Positions 21,820 to 22,015 of a stretch of DNA of 22,015 nucleotides are shown in pieces. The stretch spans positions 1 through 22,015 of the forward strand of contig JAXLTC010000004.1 of NCBI GenBank assembly GCA_046330255.1. Direction: 5' to 3'. Made by a program: the position numbers and the translations under genes. This DNA comes from JBBSBL01 sp046330255. Its GTDB lineage: Bacteria; Actinomycetota; Thermoleophilia; Solirubrobacterales; Solirubrobacteraceae. Below the pieces are notes generated by a model, which searched no databases, was not told the DNA's origin, and was given only the letters and a program-made list of their open reading frames with translations. Positions within the stretch are counted from its first letter, which is position 1. The number at the start of each line of letters is the position of its first letter.

Positions 21820-22015
21820 GCGGGCCGGGCGCCGCAGCGCGCCGCCGTCTGCGCGCGCAGGGCGGCTTCACGCTCGTCGAGATGCTGATGGCGCTGCTGA
21901 TCGGCTCGATCGTGCTCGGCGCCGCGATGAACATCTTCATGGCCGGCCAGCGCTCCTCGACCCGCGTTCAGGACCGCGCCGAGTCCGTCCAGCGCGGTCG
22001 CGTCGTGATGGAGCA
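21816..22015 (+). CDS. Type IV prepilin-like protein (PilW/GspJ type), 3' truncated
   Basis: Only the first 66 codons lie in the window. GTG 21816 overlaps the previous stop by 4 nt. The leader MSGPGAARRRLRAQGG is basic and ends at the prepilin peptidase site Gly16/Phe17. The mature N-terminus FTLVEMLMALLIGSIVLGAA has Glu at position 5 and the usual hydrophobic helix, followed by SSTRVQDRAESVQRGRVVME, the standard amphipathic continuation of PilW/GspJ-like minor pilins. More minor pilin genes probably follow beyond the edge. Confidence 0.92.
   Translation, partial: MSGPGAAARRRLRAQGGFTLVEMLMALLIGSIVLGAAMNIFMAGQRSSTRVQDRAESVQRGRVVME

Overview
The window is very GC-rich (well above 65% by eye), with GTG starts common, almost no Shine-Dalgarno sequences, and genes packed head-to-tail on both strands. 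Together with the protein types (actinobacterial type IV pilus ATPases, a DevS-like GAF kinase, TreT, basic-tailed PKD surface proteins), this suggests an actinobacterium, most likely of the class Thermoleophilia (Solirubrobacterales group). The lineage is an inference from protein style, not from a marker gene. I saw no rRNA, tRNA, CRISPR array or insertion sequence.

Layout. (1) 3-3530, + strand: a type IV pilus motor block, pilB (5' end outside the window), pilT and pilC. (2) 3548-4228: a FitAB/VapBC-type toxin-antitoxin pair with a palindromic operator candidate. The toxin frame has no ATG/GTG/TTG start, only CTG. (3) 4239-5434, - strand: three overlapping small genes for secreted or membrane proteins (His-rich peptide, lipoprotein, membrane-anchored protein). 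The first two share the same Asp/Gly-rich C-terminal tail, encoded by a 66-bp duplication. (4) 5601-6928: a SAM methyltransferase facing a GNAT acetyltransferase, with a hairpin between them. (5) 6942-8221, - strand: a membrane-anchored discoidin-like gene broken by about three frameshifts. (6) 8444-9988, - strand: a secreted TIM-barrel/peptidoglycan-binding protein.

(7) 10074-16889: a signalling and stress block. A tandem-domain universal stress protein diverges from a NarL-type response regulator. The regulator is followed by a heavy-metal P-type ATPase and trehalose synthase TreT in one coupled operon, and a GAF-GAF histidine kinase converges on treT with an 83-bp overlap. The first GAF domain of the kinase resembles the haem GAF of Mycobacterium tuberculosis DevS/DosS and keeps residues matching its haem ligand His149 and distal Tyr171. 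A redox, oxygen or dormancy response is therefore the leading hypothesis for this block. A small DnaJ-type zinc-motif protein diverges from the kinase. (8) 16921-18738, - strand: an asparagine-synthetase-like protein lacking the glutaminase nucleophile. (9) 18931-20316, - strand: a secreted PKD-repeat protein. (10) 20491-22015, + strand: two prepilin-like genes, the second cut by the window edge. Pilus functions thus lie at both ends, about 17 kb apart.

A pattern shared across the window is a lone TAnnnT-like -10 box 7-10 nt before many start codons with no Shine-Dalgarno sequence, which points to leaderless transcription for most first-in-operon genes.
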